Assembly: GCA_008933995.1 (NCBI GenBank)
Contig: WARS01000015.1
Span: 3,584,173 to 3,648,172 of the forward strand
Source of the DNA: Datnioides undecimradiatus
Lineage: Eukaryota > Chordata > Actinopteri > Lobotiformes > Datnioididae
Length of the DNA: 64,000 bases
Reading direction: 5' to 3'
How positions within the stretch are numbered: position 1 is the stretch's first letter; each line of letters begins with the position of its first letter. The notes below the pieces were generated by a model. The model worked only from the letters and a program-made list of their open reading frames with translations. It was not told the origin of the DNA and did no database searches. The position numbers and the translations under genes are program-made. This document shows, in pieces, positions 1 through 27,987 of the stretch.

Positions 1-1485
1 AAGGTGCTTGATTTTCAGTCTCTGCACATCAAAATGGCCTGTAGGCTGGTCTAATCCTTTTCACAAGATGCATATCACACTTCAACAAAGTTATGTTTAA
101 AATATAAGTAAATATAGCAGAATTTCCTCTGCAGCATGCTCACCAAATCAGCTTTCAAGAAAAATCAAGTAATGTTGCTCTAAAGGCATTTTTGATTTTT
201 ATTTACAGCCTCACCTCATGTATTCCTCAGTCACAGCCTCTTACAAATATATATTATAATGGACCACTGTATGATTATCAAGTGTGCAAATTTTAAATGT
301 TAACTCTTCTCAGAATTTCTGATCATCACTGTGTGTTTGCTGCCATTGATTACTTTGCAACAAATTCTGATTTTACTGATTCAGTTGACAATTCAGTAGG
401 AAAGGGCATCGGCCTGTGGTCCAGATTGAAATTTCTGAACAACTAGAAGAACAACCTTAAAATGATTTAATAACAGAATTCAAAGGCATACGGAAGGCAG
501 AGGAAGGGTGGATGAAAATCAAAATTATAAAAAGTCCCAAACCAGGCAATGTCCAAGGAAATAGTCCTGATTAGTCCAGTACAACAAGGAAATGAGCTGG
601 AAAACTAGCCACATTTGCTGTGCCACAGAACAAAGGGAAGACAGACAGCATGCAGCACAGGAAGACAAGGCCAGCAAGACACAGGTGGAACAAATGAAAC
701 ACAGGTGTAATGAAAGTCATCTTCATGAGAGGTATTTTGAAGCACAATGTGTATATAGTACTGGTAAAACATATGAGGCAAAGACTTGTTGGATGAATAT
801 ATAGATATATGTGCATCTCTGTAGATGTTTCAGCTGCCTCTCAGCTGTAATGATAATGTTGCAGGTTGGGCCTGTCAGACAAACAAATGCTCAGTTTGGC
901 ATGTTTGGTTCCCATAACGTAATGCGCTCATTTGGTATAAACTTTTCAAAACTGCTGTTGGAAGTGATATAATGTGTAATATTGGTGGTCAGGTGACTCA
1001 CCTGTGTCTCCGCTGCAAGGTGTTTGGGCTAAAAAAGTCCCCGTGGTATCTGAGCACCATTTTAAATGCTACAGGTCATAGCATGTGGTAAATAGTGTAA
1101 GGTGTAGTCTACTCTATTCTATTCTATTAGGATTGTGCATACTAGTTGACAGTGGAGTAAGATAGATAATGATTTTAATGTATCTGTTGTATCCTTTAAA
1201 GTGGTGCTGTTGGGCAAAGGATGGATTTACCTATACTCCTGTGGTGGAGGTCTAGGTCATTGTCAGTGGCAGGCTATGTAATGTCACCAGTCTCCACTGA
1301 GTGCTGTTGCAGTTAGGACCCTATGCTGCCCATGGTCCACAGTATTATTGAAAGTGGGATTTTTTCATATTCCATCCTTTTTACTTTGTTTTTGGGGGTG
1401 AAGGAAAAGACCTGAAGTCTGGCTGCTACATTTTCATCTGACGACAGGTAGAAAATACAAAATCGTGCTGTACTTTGGTTTCCAG

Positions 1486-1550
1486 CCAAACACCTGCAAA
1501 GCAAATAACATTCCCATCATCCTGAGCGGTACTTTGTGTTTAGTGCTAAC
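1486..1550 (-). repeat. Dispersed teleost repeat, family 1 (short fragment)
   Basis: The segment with CACCTGCAAAG, ACATTCCCATCATCCTGAG and ACTTTGTGTTTAGTGCTAA corresponds to the middle of family 1 in reverse orientation. Only about 65 bp is recognisable. Confidence 0.45.
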
Positions 1551-2941
1551 AAAGAAAATTATGAAAATAATGAGAAATAACAAATTATGATTCATAGGGT
1601 GCACACTTGTCCACTGAACTCAGTGTATTTGGACATGGGGAGATTCACTACTTCCTACATTCATCTCAATTCAAATGTTTTCTCAGGAATTACTTTACCA
1701 AAGAAAACACATCACATGATTTTATGTACTGATTTATTGGACCGTATCACTTTACATTCATTCCATAGAAAATACATTCAAATGTGACACCAACGTTCAG
1801 AGAGTGCCGGCTTGTCAATGAAAGCAATAGCCAATAAAGTTTAAAGCATGTGTTTAAAAATAGAAACAACTTCTCCAGTATTTTTGTTGCAATATAAATA
1901 TTGTTGATGTGTGAGCGCACACTATAAAAATATATTTATATCATACTGAAAATGGAAGTCAGTTCATGTTCTCTGGCTCTCAGTCACCAGTGTTTCATTT
2001 ATTTATATATTCATGGATTTATTTATTTATATATCCGTTTATTTTTAAGCATATGGCATAGCACACTGAGTACCGTTATGAGACGTGCTGCTTATAAAGT
2101 CTGAGCAGAATTTTTCACACTTTTGTGGAGATTTTTTTTAAACTATGAATCAACAGCTTTAATGGTTTCATAGCTCTTCTTAAAGCAGTAAAAAAAAAAA
2201 AGAAAAAGTTTTCACATTCAGCATGATTAACTGTCATAAAACAAATCTATAACGATCACTACTGCTAACGTGTAATGCCTAATTCCTCAGTGATCTTTGG
2301 GGCAAGTGTTGCACAGCGAAGTGCTTTTTGGATTTCTGCATCGAGTCCAGTGTTAAGAAAACGTATTCACAACCAATTCAGTCGACATGTGCACTGCACA
2401 CCAAAGATAAATAAATGCTGTTGAGATAAATCCTCTTCTCTCCTTGAGTCAGTGCCTTCAAGAGGGATTATTCATCTTCTTGAATACGAGGAGCTGAGAG
2501 TTCTTTACCTCTTCATCACTGAAAAACATGATTTCTTTAACAAGCTGAATAACTTACAAAAACCTGGAAACACAGTATCATCATCAGGTAGTTAAAGCCT
2601 GCATATTGCATTTCTCCCTCTGACAAAGGGTTGAACATCTTAAAGTTTTTAGTAAAGTTTGTGTATAAAATAGTATTGTCCTTTAATTCTGATAGCAGCA
2701 GAGAAATCATTCATTTCAATGTTCTGATTTCATATTAATGAGATTTCTCTTTTGCACGATTTAAGCCCATACAACACACTTTGCAGGATTGTGTAAGATC
2801 TTTATGGTCAAATGTTTGTGTTTTTTCACTGGCAACAGATCATCCAGGAGAGTCCGACCAGCCTCTCTGTACCTTCTTAATGTTAAGGCATGTGCACATG
2901 CCTACACAGCACATGTGCATAGAGCAGGATAAGAAGTGCTT

Positions 2942-2947
2942 TTTATT
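2942..2947 (-). terminator. Candidate wscd2 polyadenylation signal (AATAAA)
   Basis: TTTATT on the plus strand reads AATAAA on the minus strand, about 300 nt after the wscd2 TGA. It is the first canonical signal below the stop. Use of a more distal signal near 2.0 kb is equally possible. Confidence 0.3.
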
Positions 2948-3244
2948 CAACCAGAGAGAAACAAGCCTCCCCAATTAAAACTGCACCTTCTATATAATGC
3001 ATGAAGCTGCTGAATTTCAACAGAAAATTTAAAAAAGGATCAATAAAAAGTGAAAACATGAGGGTAAAGAGACTGAATTCCTCTCACTACTTCAGCCACA
3101 GCTTCAGCCTATGTGACTGAGAAAAATAGTTTGAAAAAAACAATTAAAGTAACCTACTCCTACTACAAAATATGGTGCAGAGCCTGTTGACAGAACCGTC
3201 CAGTTAAAGGAGGAAAAGAAACAGAAACAAGGAGATCACATTTA

Positions 3245-18245
<15,001 letters not shown>

Positions 18246-18345
18246 GCTGGCTCCCCCTGCCACTCAGACACACTCTGCCAGTGACGAAAACTCATAAAGC
18301 AGAAGATTCAACACTGGCAGAGTGTCTTCCCACCATAAAGCCCCA
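18246..18345 (-). other. wscd2: Probable wscd2 5' UTR part of first coding exon
   Basis: Reading upstream from the ATG on the minus strand, the first acceptor with a pyrimidine-rich lead is TTTTATTTTGGGCCCAG, ending at 18346. That would give 100 nt of 5' UTR in this exon. This leader would hold two short upstream ORFs (ATGs at 18336 and 18295) and a perfect 14-bp inverted repeat (18270-18283 with 18312-18325). The acceptor position is inferred, since there is no transcript evidence. A weaker alternative AG lies nearer the start codon. Confidence 0.45.
18270..18325 (-). promoter_or_regulatory. Hairpin in probable wscd2 5' UTR
   Basis: ACACTCTGCCAGTG at 18270-18283 is the exact reverse complement of CACTGGCAGAGTGT at 18312-18325. 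Together they give a 14-bp stem with a 28-nt loop. The stem base is 24 nt before the wscd2 ATG. A stem this close to the start could slow ribosome scanning, but that role is inference. Confidence 0.5.
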
Positions 18346-20170
18346 CTGGGCCCAAAATAAAATGATGAAAAATATCAATTAAAGTATCTTAATCCTGTAT
18401 GGAGGTCATCCAAACAATAGCATGACTTTTCCCTCATGTGTGCCTCTTCGGTCTCATGAAGGAAGATGCTTTACACCTGTGCACTGTGCAGCTCGGCTGA
18501 CCGTGTCCACGTGAGAGTGTCTCGGCGTCCCCACTGACAGTCCTGCCCTGAGAGCCAGCTCCAGGACCAACGCATGAAAGGTGAGCGGCTCAGAGTGAAA
18601 GATGATCGCCCAACACTGCTTTCACTCCAATTATCAGCCTGCAGAGATGCCACACCAGCTCAGCAGTGGCACTTTCTCCCACGCTGTGCAGAAGGTAGAG
18701 GGTTTTATTCAGCGGCTCAGCTGAGATCTTTTCGTCTTTGTGCGGCCGGCTATTCACAGAGACGATCTGGGAGAGAGAGGGCGTGACTCACCATCTGCAG
18801 CCAAGACACACACACACATAAAAAGAAAGAATAAGTGTATACCTGGGTATGCTTTATCGTACATGGAAAAGGTAAAATGACATGAGCAGCTTGCAAAGGC
18901 GCAGTCACTGCAACACCTGCAAGGAACTTTAAAGACAAAGCGAAAAGAAACTGGCCATACGAAAGATTTGACTGGTTTCCGTTGTAACAGTTAAATTATC
19001 TTCGTTATTTCCGTCCCTCTTTATCTCATTAATGAGATCACAATTTAAAACAAAGACAAATCATAGGATTGAAAGCTATTTGGGAAACTTATCTGTGATG
19101 CTTTTTTTTTACTCTTGGCACCAAACAGTCAGAAATGCTTCAGTCTAACAAGCTCCACATTATCTTTAATAAATTAGGTTAAGCTGGAAGGGGAAAAACA
19201 GAAACAAAGCTCTACCCTGCGGCACTTTCACTGATGTCTTTAGGAACTAATGTGTGTGGGAATAGATGGGAATTAGAAACATTATTCGAGATGATCTGAG
19301 GTGACGATAATTTGTGTGAATGTGTGACAGGAAAATAGGTTCACATGATTTTCAAAGCATGCAGATGTTAGAAAACTGCAAAACGGTAAAGTCTATTCAG
19401 CCATTCACTCTAGAGCCAAAGCTGCAATGGGTCGTCTTTTTCTTATCATAATTTTGTTTAGGATTTACACAGATTAGTGCATTATTCTAGGTATGGCTAA
19501 ATCCAGACTTCCCAAATTCTCTGCAGTCTCTCTCAAAGGAGTCTCTGTTCTGGGACGAGCCCGGGAGGCTACAATTGGAAAGTGTAACGCAACACTCCTC
19601 AGGGTCAGGGAATTTTCCAGAACATTCGCGGGGACACTCGCCCTTGTGGCTCTCTGTCTGCCCGGGACAAATCTGCAGAATACCAGTCACCTGAAACCTC
19701 AATGGCACCACAGACCCCCACCTTGGCTTTCCGTCCCTCTACTTTTCCCTCCAGTAGTCTGGGAAGAGTCTGGGACCCTCAAGGAGAAATGGATCACATT
19801 CTGCTCATAAGCTTCAACCTGCAGCATCTGGGCACAGAGACAATCCTCACCCTGTCTGACTTCTCAAAACTTTCCCTGTGTATCCTGTTCAGTAACTTCC
19901 AAAGGACAGTTTTTATTACAGGTCTTTGTCTCCACATTAATTATTCAGCATTTTGAGGATTTTAGGATCCTGAGTCAAGTTTCAGATAACAAACACTAAA
20001 TGAGCTGGGGTATAAATGAAAGTTGATGACAAGTCAAGACAAGGCAATGAAAAAACAAAGTTAATCACGTAGGCAGAGTTCAAACTCAGGACTGAAAGGT
20101 TTGTTTAAAATTACGGAGAGAACCAACAGATGAAATTATATTTTTTAACATGAGCAAATGAACTGTCTAC

Positions 20171-20335
20171 ATTTTAAAGGAAACTGATAGTTTGATAGTG
20201 ACATAAGTGGGATGATACTGCTCTTGTGTCTAAATATGAAGCTTGTATCGGCCACTATAAGGCTTAGCTTAACGTGGCTTAGCTTAGCTTAGCGCAAAGA
20301 CTAGAAACTGGGGAAATAAATACTGAGCTAAGCTA
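20171..20335 (-). repeat. Dispersed teleost repeat, family 2 (GCTAAGCTAAGCTAA type)
   Basis: On the minus strand it reads CCCCAGTTTCTAGTCTTTGC, GCTAAGCTAAGCTAAG, then CTTCATATTTAGACACAAGA and GTATCATCCCACTTATGTCA. The order and wording match a repeat common in percomorph genomes. Two further copies are at 26641-26775 and 59713-59800. Confidence 0.55.
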
Positions 20336-21184
20336 ATTGGCCACTGACTCTTTACTTTATATGCTAACTTTATGTGAGGCAGGTCTTTTGACTCAGTTCT
20401 CTGCACACAACAAAACCAAACAATGTCAGTTAATTTTAGTGACTTCTTCATTCCCACGGATGCCTTAATTCCACAGGGATTTACATAAATGTAGTTGCAC
20501 AGTGTAATAATTCCCTATATGCTTTTCTGCAGTGCAGCAGCTGTACAAACAATGTTGGAACGTGACGCCCACTCTCTATCTGTAAGCATGGCAAGTTTTC
20601 AGTTGATTGTCAATATTTTGCTCCGTGTCGATGGAGAAATTACTCATATTTCAGAACAAAGGAGATGTAACTCCAGTAACTCTCAAACAAGCTGGTCTTT
20701 GTTTCAAACTGGATAATTTGCCTTAGAGAAATTTAATATACATAGAAAAACAAAACTCACTCTGAACTCAGTGTGAAGGGGAACAGTATCATGAAACTGG
20801 TTTTGTGGCCTCTTAGCAGAATTTAGACCAAAGATACAACAGAGAGTGTTATATTTTAAGGGCTGTTATGTCATGTTATGATGGTAAAATGGCAAGGTGC
20901 TGATAACATGGTAACAGATGGAGAAAATATAAGGACATAAAGACACAGTGCAAGTGACACCTGCCCACGCTGCCTCTCATGCGAAGGGGCCACGCACAAG
21001 TTAATTAGTGGCGTTAATTATTTAAACCCCCTTGTTACGAAAACTGAACTTGTGGCTAATTTTTAGTTTCAAATGACAGTGACAACAGCGTGGATGTAGT
21101 GTAGCCGGGTTTTATTATGATCCTTTATATTATATGAGGTAAAAGGAGACATGACGAAAGGTCTGCAATGTCAAGCACCTCACA

Positions 21185-21600
21185 GGAGTGATACTTGCTG
21201 CATGCTGACCTGTTCACAATGACAACATGCTGAAATGCTCATGTTAAGCATGTCATGTTGACCATCAGTTAAGCATATTAACACGCTAATATTTGTAAAT
21301 TATCATTAATACACAGCTGAGTGGAGCTGAGGCTCTACATGTCATTAGTTTGGCAGGTATTTCTTCTCTTTCGTTAAGAGTTGGGTGTTAACCTGATGGT
21401 GCAAAAATGAAAAGTTTTCAGTTATTGCACATGGTGACAGGAGTGTTTTGTAAAACAGTTGTGAAACATTTCACTAAAACCACAAATTTGTAGGTCATGG
21501 TGGCACTAGAGGAAAACACAGGTATCAATAAAGTCATTTAGATTCATTTCTTTAAACGCAAAGGCAATCCACTGAATAGTTGCTGAGATTTTGAGCCTTT
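21185..21600 (+). repeat. Dispersed teleost repeat, family 1 (longest copy)
   Basis: Landmarks in order are the CATGCTGA/CACAATGACAACATGCTGA segment, AGCTGAGGCTC, GTCATTAGTTTGGCAGGTAT, AAACCACAAATTTGTAGGTC, GGTGGCACTAGAGGAAA, and AGGCAATCCACTGAATAGTT. These follow the order of a widespread percomorph repeat remembered without a firm class name. The copy is diverged and internally shortened. It lies in the presumed first intron of wscd2. Confidence 0.55.
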
Positions 21601-24600
21601 GAGCTAAAAATTGCCTTTCCCACTCTCCCAGCTTTCAGCTTCACATGCTGGAGGTTTGTGCTGTGAAAAGCCACAGTGGGTGAACTTCATTCATATTCAA
21701 AGAAAAAAAAAATAGTGGATGAAATGATCCACTAGAGATGTGACATTTGTAAACAGACATACAGAGAAAGAGGAAATGCAACAGACAAGAGATAGGACAT
21801 GCCGCATAGGTCTTTTAGCCAAATCATGGCAATTACTCAAGTGGAGCAGACATGAACTCACTGACTGACCATTAATTCGCATTCATATTAAATGAGCCAG
21901 CAAATATTTAATCAGAGCGGATTTAGAGGAGGAAACGTCAAAGTTAATCTTTGGTGAGCAGCCAGCTCAGCTTGTGCTGCAGGCAAATGGCTCCACAAGT
22001 CAATCCATAAATATTCTTCATATCTGTCCTGGGACTCATTGACCAGGGACAGGTTTGAGCTAGATAGCGCAGTGGTCAACTCTGTGACACCTCCTCGAGA
22101 TCAGGGACAACATTCAACTGTCAGCCAGTGTGGACAGCTGCTGAGGTCAAAGGCAAAGACAAGAAGGTATTTTTTGTGGTTTGAAGAAAAGAAACTGCAG
22201 AGAACCTAAAAAAAGAAAACTTTATGCAAGGTGTAAAAGATTACAGATTTGAAAAGGCTGGATATTTTGGAGTTGAATATTTCTGTAATAGAAGCAGATG
22301 AAATATTCAGTTTTGTTACTTGGTTCTGCACATGTAATCAATTTCCATTTTCCCATCTCTCGTTTGCCAAAAAGCATTCTTTTCACTCGAACGTGGGAGA
22401 GGCTTTTAAACTACGAGACCTCAAGATCTCCGGTGCAAATCACGCCAGCTGAATTAAATTAGCTGTGATATCCTCCCACGATTTTAAACAGGGTTTTTTT
22501 TTCTTGCTGTCTTTTCACATTAGTAGAAGTTTGAGAAGTTTGAGAAACATATGGAGAAACATATGGTGAAAAGTGAACTTGTGGTGAAATGGTGAAAACC
22601 AACGCTGGTATTTGTTAACAACAGGTTTTTGAAAAACACATGCTCTGATAGAAACTGTCAGTGTAAACAGTGGCAGGAAGGAGACATTATCTGGTGCGCT
22701 GCTACCAGCATTACTGGGGAAGGAAGTCATTTGGTCTTCTCTCATTGTCTTCTTTGCTTATTCAGTGTTCATGCACACACAGTCAACTCTGAGTCCCATC
22801 CTGTAAGAGTACCCCTCTGTACTGTAACATGCCTTCAGTCCTCCAGAAGCAGAAGGGTTAACGGCGTTAGCTGCAGCAGCCCTGACCCTCCCCTCACCCT
22901 GGGGCCTGTCTTTCCGCTCTCCGAGTGTGTTTGGCCTGCCAGTGTGCATTAGCCGTGTTTGTCAAATCAAATCAAACTAAAGATCACATTCCTCCCCCGG
23001 TGATAACACTGGCCATGCCTGCATTCAAGTTTACAGAGATTGTTTCACACCATCCTACTTGCAAAGTTGTCTCATTACAGTTCCGGGGCAAAACTGAAGA
23101 CTGTCAGAAAGCAGTGTTGTTAAGACTGTCTCTGAATGAGGATTTAATACATAATATATTTTTAATGCATAAGTATAAAACATTAAAATGTAGTGCGACA
23201 CTGAATTTTGACTCAGGTGTGACATTAAAAAAAAGTTTTGGAAAATATTTTCAGCTCACAAAAAGACTGCAGTTCAAATGTGAAACTGAGAAAGCTTAAA
23301 TAAACCAGTCTGATGCCAAACCTTTGCTGCTCCGTAGAGCAGATTTAAGCAGCTCGCTCAGCACAGATGGCAACTCTTAGGAGCGCATGACCCCTGCAAA
23401 CTGGAGTGTGAACATGACTGCTTCCAATAACAACAGGATCACACTGCCAAAGCAGTTTTCTTTGCTCAGTGCTTGGCAAAGTTACCGCGGTGTGCGCTAC
23501 AGTTTTGGCTTCCTGTTTTCGCTTCAGCCATTTTAATTAAACCTGTGTTTGATCTCAGTGTGCTCTCGCATTAGTGACTGGCCTAATGCCCAAAACATTT
23601 AATTACTGGTGGCCACTCAAAAGGAAGCTCATCCACAGAGATGTCTGCGAGAATCTCTGTGCAGTGACATTTAATATTAAGGTCGGAAAGCAGCAACAAG
23701 ACTATACTATATATTATACTATATAACAGCGCTGACAGTCAAAGGTGCCACTTCACATAACTTGTGTTCCACTATGCACTTTATCATATATTCTACTTTA
23801 TTTATCAGTGGTTTAACCTCTGTCTGTAATCTGTCAGGGCGTCTAAAACATACGCAAGAAACGTGATCAAAATAAACAGCTGTAATGGCATTGGTCTTGG
23901 TTGTGGATAAGGTGCAGACTGCAGCTGATTTTCTTGCCTGAATAAACCCATAAACTTATCATTAATGGCCTGTTGGAGGGTTAATGATACAAGAAGTTGA
24001 CGAAAATGTCTTAAATTTCATTTTAGATGACATGCTTAGGCACCAAAGTATGAAAATGTACATAATACAAGTGAATAGTTTTCATGCACATTAGCACACA
24101 AGAAGCAGGGTTACTGAGAAGCCCCGTATACCTGCGTAAGTATAAATCCTGCCAGTTCTGTCTGGACAGAAAAGAAAGGAAAAATAGCCCAGCTGCTCCA
24201 CAATCAGAGTGATCTGAGGGTGAAGGTTTAGGTGTAAGTTGCAAAATGTGCAGTTTGTAAGTCCAAATCCATCCACCCATCAAAGTTTTTCAGCACCTTT
24301 TTCACAACAGACAAAACACTGGGCTGGTTTGTTGTTTCTCTTTCAACTCCTTCAGCAGCAAAGGAGCCAATTGTAAGTTTAGGCCTTTAATAAAGTGAAA
24401 CACCCAAACGCTTCAGGAATGACACACATTGGCACTGATTTCTTGTCGTTAGTAGAAAAGGTGCTCTTTTATATATTGCACATCAACAGCATTCAACATG
24501 TTTGCTTCTATGCATCAACACCTGTCAGCACCTTTATCACTATATGTCAAGTATGGGTGACAGTAATAGCTGCTTATTGGCTTATAACAGATATATCAGT

Positions 24601-26640
24601 AAGCTCAGTAACAAGAAGTCATGGACATAGCAATGATTGCATTAATCTGGAATCAGAGTAAAATGACACGTTTATTTTTAAATCTAAACTAAAAAGGAAG
24701 AGGAAGTAGATGAAATTTTGACCCAATCATCACTGACTGTACAGTGATTTTACAATAAACCAGCCTTTGGTCAAAACAGGCAAGTTTCAGGTTCATTTCA
24801 GAAGTCTGAAACGGGCATTTGCTCAAAATTTTGATACATACTGCGTATTACTGTCATGATATGATTGATCGCTGTTGGTTACACCCATCAAAGCGTTTGT
24901 AAAGTAATTACAAATACCAGTACATTTGGCATTGGAGTGGTTGAACCGACCAATCACGAGAAGCTTTTTTAAGCACACCCTATGAAGCTTAAAATTAAGC
25001 CCAGGATGGCAGGGAAAAAGCTCATTGTAATCCTGATAATACTCAATGGTCCATTAAGCTCAGTGGTGACCTTTTACTCTGAAAGAGAAGAGGTAAATTA
25101 AAGGGTCTAAAAATAATGTAATCCTCTCCTTTGACTGGTGCACAGTAGCGTTAAGCTCCAGCACTGTAATCGAGTGACTGATGATCATGAATGTTTCCAC
25201 CAGTATATGGTGATAAGCAACTGACACAGCCTAAATGAAAATGGAAGGGAAGCTATAAAAGCTCCATTGTGATTGTGGACACAAAGCGACAGAGTTCAAT
25301 TAGGCATGAGCAAGGAGACAAAAACTGAACAAATCATTTTGCACAAAATCAGGATTAGGACTAATTATTCTGCTTGTAGACTTGCTCAGTCATGTAGTGT
25401 GAAGGCTGTTTGTAAATCTGAAGAGATGAGGGAGCAGAGGAAATGAAAGGAAAGAGAACTTTTCCTATTTTGTGGAGAGAAGTGCAAGAAAAAAGGGGCT
25501 TTGATGGCAACTGGAGAGACAGTCCTGGCACTAATGATGTGCCACAAGGCTCCAAACAGAGAGAAATATCCCAGATTCCTGTTGTGTGAGTTTCAGACCC
25601 ACCCTCAGGAGCTGCCACTCCCAGATCCCAGTTGGCCACATAGATGGACATTTGAGAAACAGTCACTTGAATCGGCCCCCTCTAATGGCTTCATAAAAGA
25701 AGTAATTATTCTGCAGCAGGGAGGCGCTGTCAATGGGAGATCAAATGATGTCTTCCACTATCCAACCTTGACAAAGCTCCTCATTCAGGGCCATACAGAA
25801 TATCTGCCGTTCAGCTTTTTTCAAGGAGGAAAAGAGCTTTTTCTCCCTTTTCTTCTCCCACCTTCACTAAGCACAGAAGATCTCTCTGCTTTAATTAAAA
25901 GTGATTTCTCCCAGCTCAGTTCTGCTGCGAATCTCGGTCCTCTCTGCTTGAATAGACCTAAGAGGGGATTGCAGAGGGTTTCAGCAAATGTTTAGTTGGT
26001 AAGGAGGAGGAGGAGGAGGAGAGGGATGCAGGGAAATAGGAAATGCCTCTGCATGGAACTTGAGGCAGTTTTCAAGAGCACATCATTAAGATACACTGTG
26101 AAAGCACAATGAAGGCAAAGACATCTTAACAACATGTAGCTGAGAAATACAGTTATTTATTAACTGAGAGCAAGGCACTTTCTTTTTCCACATTGGACAA
26201 AAAGAAAACCTACAGGTGCTCTCGACAGCTCCAAAGAGTGGGTGCTGGCTCGGTTATATTTGGAGCCACTTACTATTAAATATTATTAATATTAATGTGA
26301 CTCAGTATTTACTATTTGTGAGCTCGAGCAACTGTTCTGTAAAACAAGAGGCCAGGAAAACACAACTTTAATCTGTGAAGTAACAGTGAAACTGAAGACA
26401 TCCGAAAATGTGCAGCAAAACTTCGCACCAAGACCTCATCACCGTGCTTTTTATATCACTGTGCTGGTTTCTTCCTCTTAAATTTAGTGCAAAACCTTCC
26501 TCTAACACCATAAACGGCTGTCTTTACATTTCATTTGAATCTGGACTGAAATACTGAGATACGAGAGCAACAGTGAAAGTGACTGTTTCTCTGTTGCTCA
26601 TTTGAGGTGTCTGTCCAGCAGCTGCATGCCTCAACTTTAG

Positions 26641-26775
26641 GGAAGGCTGGCTCGCTGATCATCTTCATGCTAAGCTAAGCTAATCTGACCAGCTCTGTAT
26701 GCACAGACATGAGACTGATAGTGATTTTCTTATCTTTCTACCTAAAAGAAAGTTTAAAAACATTGGGATTATCCT
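26641..26775 (+). repeat. Dispersed teleost repeat, family 2 copy
   Basis: ATGCTAAGCTAAGCTAATCT is followed by CACAGACATGAGACTGATAG and a TCTTATCTTTCTACCTAAAA segment, then ACATTGGGATTATCCTTT. This is the same order as the right half of the family, in plus orientation. Confidence 0.55.
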
Positions 26776-27179
26776 TTCTCAGACTGCATCAGCAGATTTA
26801 AGGTCAGCGGAAACAATCATGTGAACGTGTTAATTTACATATGCAGCAAATACAGAGCAACATTATCATTCATTTGAGTTGTTTTTTGGCCACTGAGTGG
26901 ATGTAGGTAAAATATTCACTCTCTTTTAGCTCTGTTTTGGTCTCTATCTCACTCTTTAGCTGCTAAGTCCTCTGCTATCTTCACCAGCTAGTCTTTGAAC
27001 TAGTTAAGTGTTTTTATGCAAACGGCTGCCTGTTGAGCAGAAAGATGCTAAAAATCTCTGTTCAGTGATATGAATCAAGTGGTATCCTACATAATCATGG
27101 TGTGGGGGAAACTCTTCCACTGACACAACTGTCCCTCTGTATCACATTGCTTCTTCTGCTCTGTTGGATGGAGTAAGAG

Positions 27180-27365
27180 CAGAAAAACAGCTGAGTGCTC
27201 GGTGGTGCAGTGAGAGGGGAGACAGACCCTCTACTGTAGGATGCACATTCAAGCTCCTGTGTCAACGAGCGCCACTCTGCTGAAGTGTCCTTAACTAAGA
27301 AGCTGAATCCTCCTGCACTGCTGTTCAGCAGCTAACCCTTCACCTCCTGAGATGGGAGAGGAATG
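27180..27365 (+). repeat. tRNA-SINE-like block
   Basis: GGTGGTGCAGTGAGAGG resembles a pol III A box and ACATTCAAGCTCC a B box. They are followed by TCTGCTGAAGTGTCCTTAAC and CTGCACTGCTGTTCAGCAGC, wording typical of repeated blocks in fish genomes. No poly(A) tail or target duplication could be fixed, so it may be an old or truncated copy. Confidence 0.35.
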
Positions 27366-27948
27366 AAAACCCTGTGGTAAAATATGGTTGAGTCTGAAAT
27401 GATTGTTCCTAAAGCATCATGAATGTGTGTTTCAGAACCTCTGCTGGGGTGAAACAGGATGCTATAAAGTCAATGCAGGTTGCATTTAAAGTGATGAGTA
27501 AAATCCCACTTTTCTTTGCTTAAGTATAGTGTGGTCCCACAGACTAATCGTAAAGAGCCGAATCGGTTTCCAACAGAAAAATCCTTGCACATGCCCTTTG
27601 TCTGGTGGATCCATTGCTGTTTTACACCTCTCTGTCAAGGGATTGAACATTCAAGATTTTGACGAATGTATATCCTTGAGGGCCAGATAAGTCTGCAGCA
27701 TATAAAGCTGAGAATAGGGAGGATTAGAGAGGCTACTAGAGATGTTGTCTGGAGTATAGGGGTGAGCCTGCCTGGAGCACCACATGCTGGGATCACTTCA
27801 GACAATACGAGATCCTCAAACTGCAGGCTGTTGTCTCAGCATGAAGCACAGTTAACAGTAGCTGTTCAGTCAAACAGGCAAGTATTTTTGTATTTTCCAC
27901 AACAAGGAAAACAATCAAATGTATCTGCTTGATGCTGTCACTATGGTA

Positions 27949-27987
27949 GTGTGTGTGTGCGTGTGTGTGTGTGTGTGTATGTGTGTG
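27949..27987. repeat. (TG)n microsatellite, interrupted
   Basis: TG repeat with single CG and TA interruptions, in the presumed first intron of wscd2. Confidence 0.9.

Larger units (their letters stand above)
1..3244. other. wscd2 3' flank / possible 3' UTR, no other gene seen
   Basis: This is AT-rich sequence without a recognisable coding exon. The nearest minus-strand AATAAA below the wscd2 stop is at 2942-2947, giving a 3' UTR of about 300 nt. A cluster of further AATAAA motifs at about 1996-2045 would give about 1.2 kb. A short dispersed-repeat fragment sits at 1486-1550. The short open frames here look random. Confidence 0.5.

Noticed and set aside
18791..18800. Acceptor GGCTGCAG directly followed by ATG and donor GTGAGT on the minus strand
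   Set aside because: It would make a 3-nt exon consisting of ATG only. The conserved MAK start at 18245 makes it unnecessary, so it is treated as coincidence.
22629..23299. Two adjacent plus-strand open frames of 107 and 124 codons
   Set aside because: No shared splice site or domain; probable chance frames in the presumed first intron.
25501..25995. 164-codon plus-strand open frame, the longest in the window
   Set aside because: No recognisable domain, no splice or promoter context, and low-complexity mixed content. A frame this long is not surprising in 64 kb when both strands are scanned.
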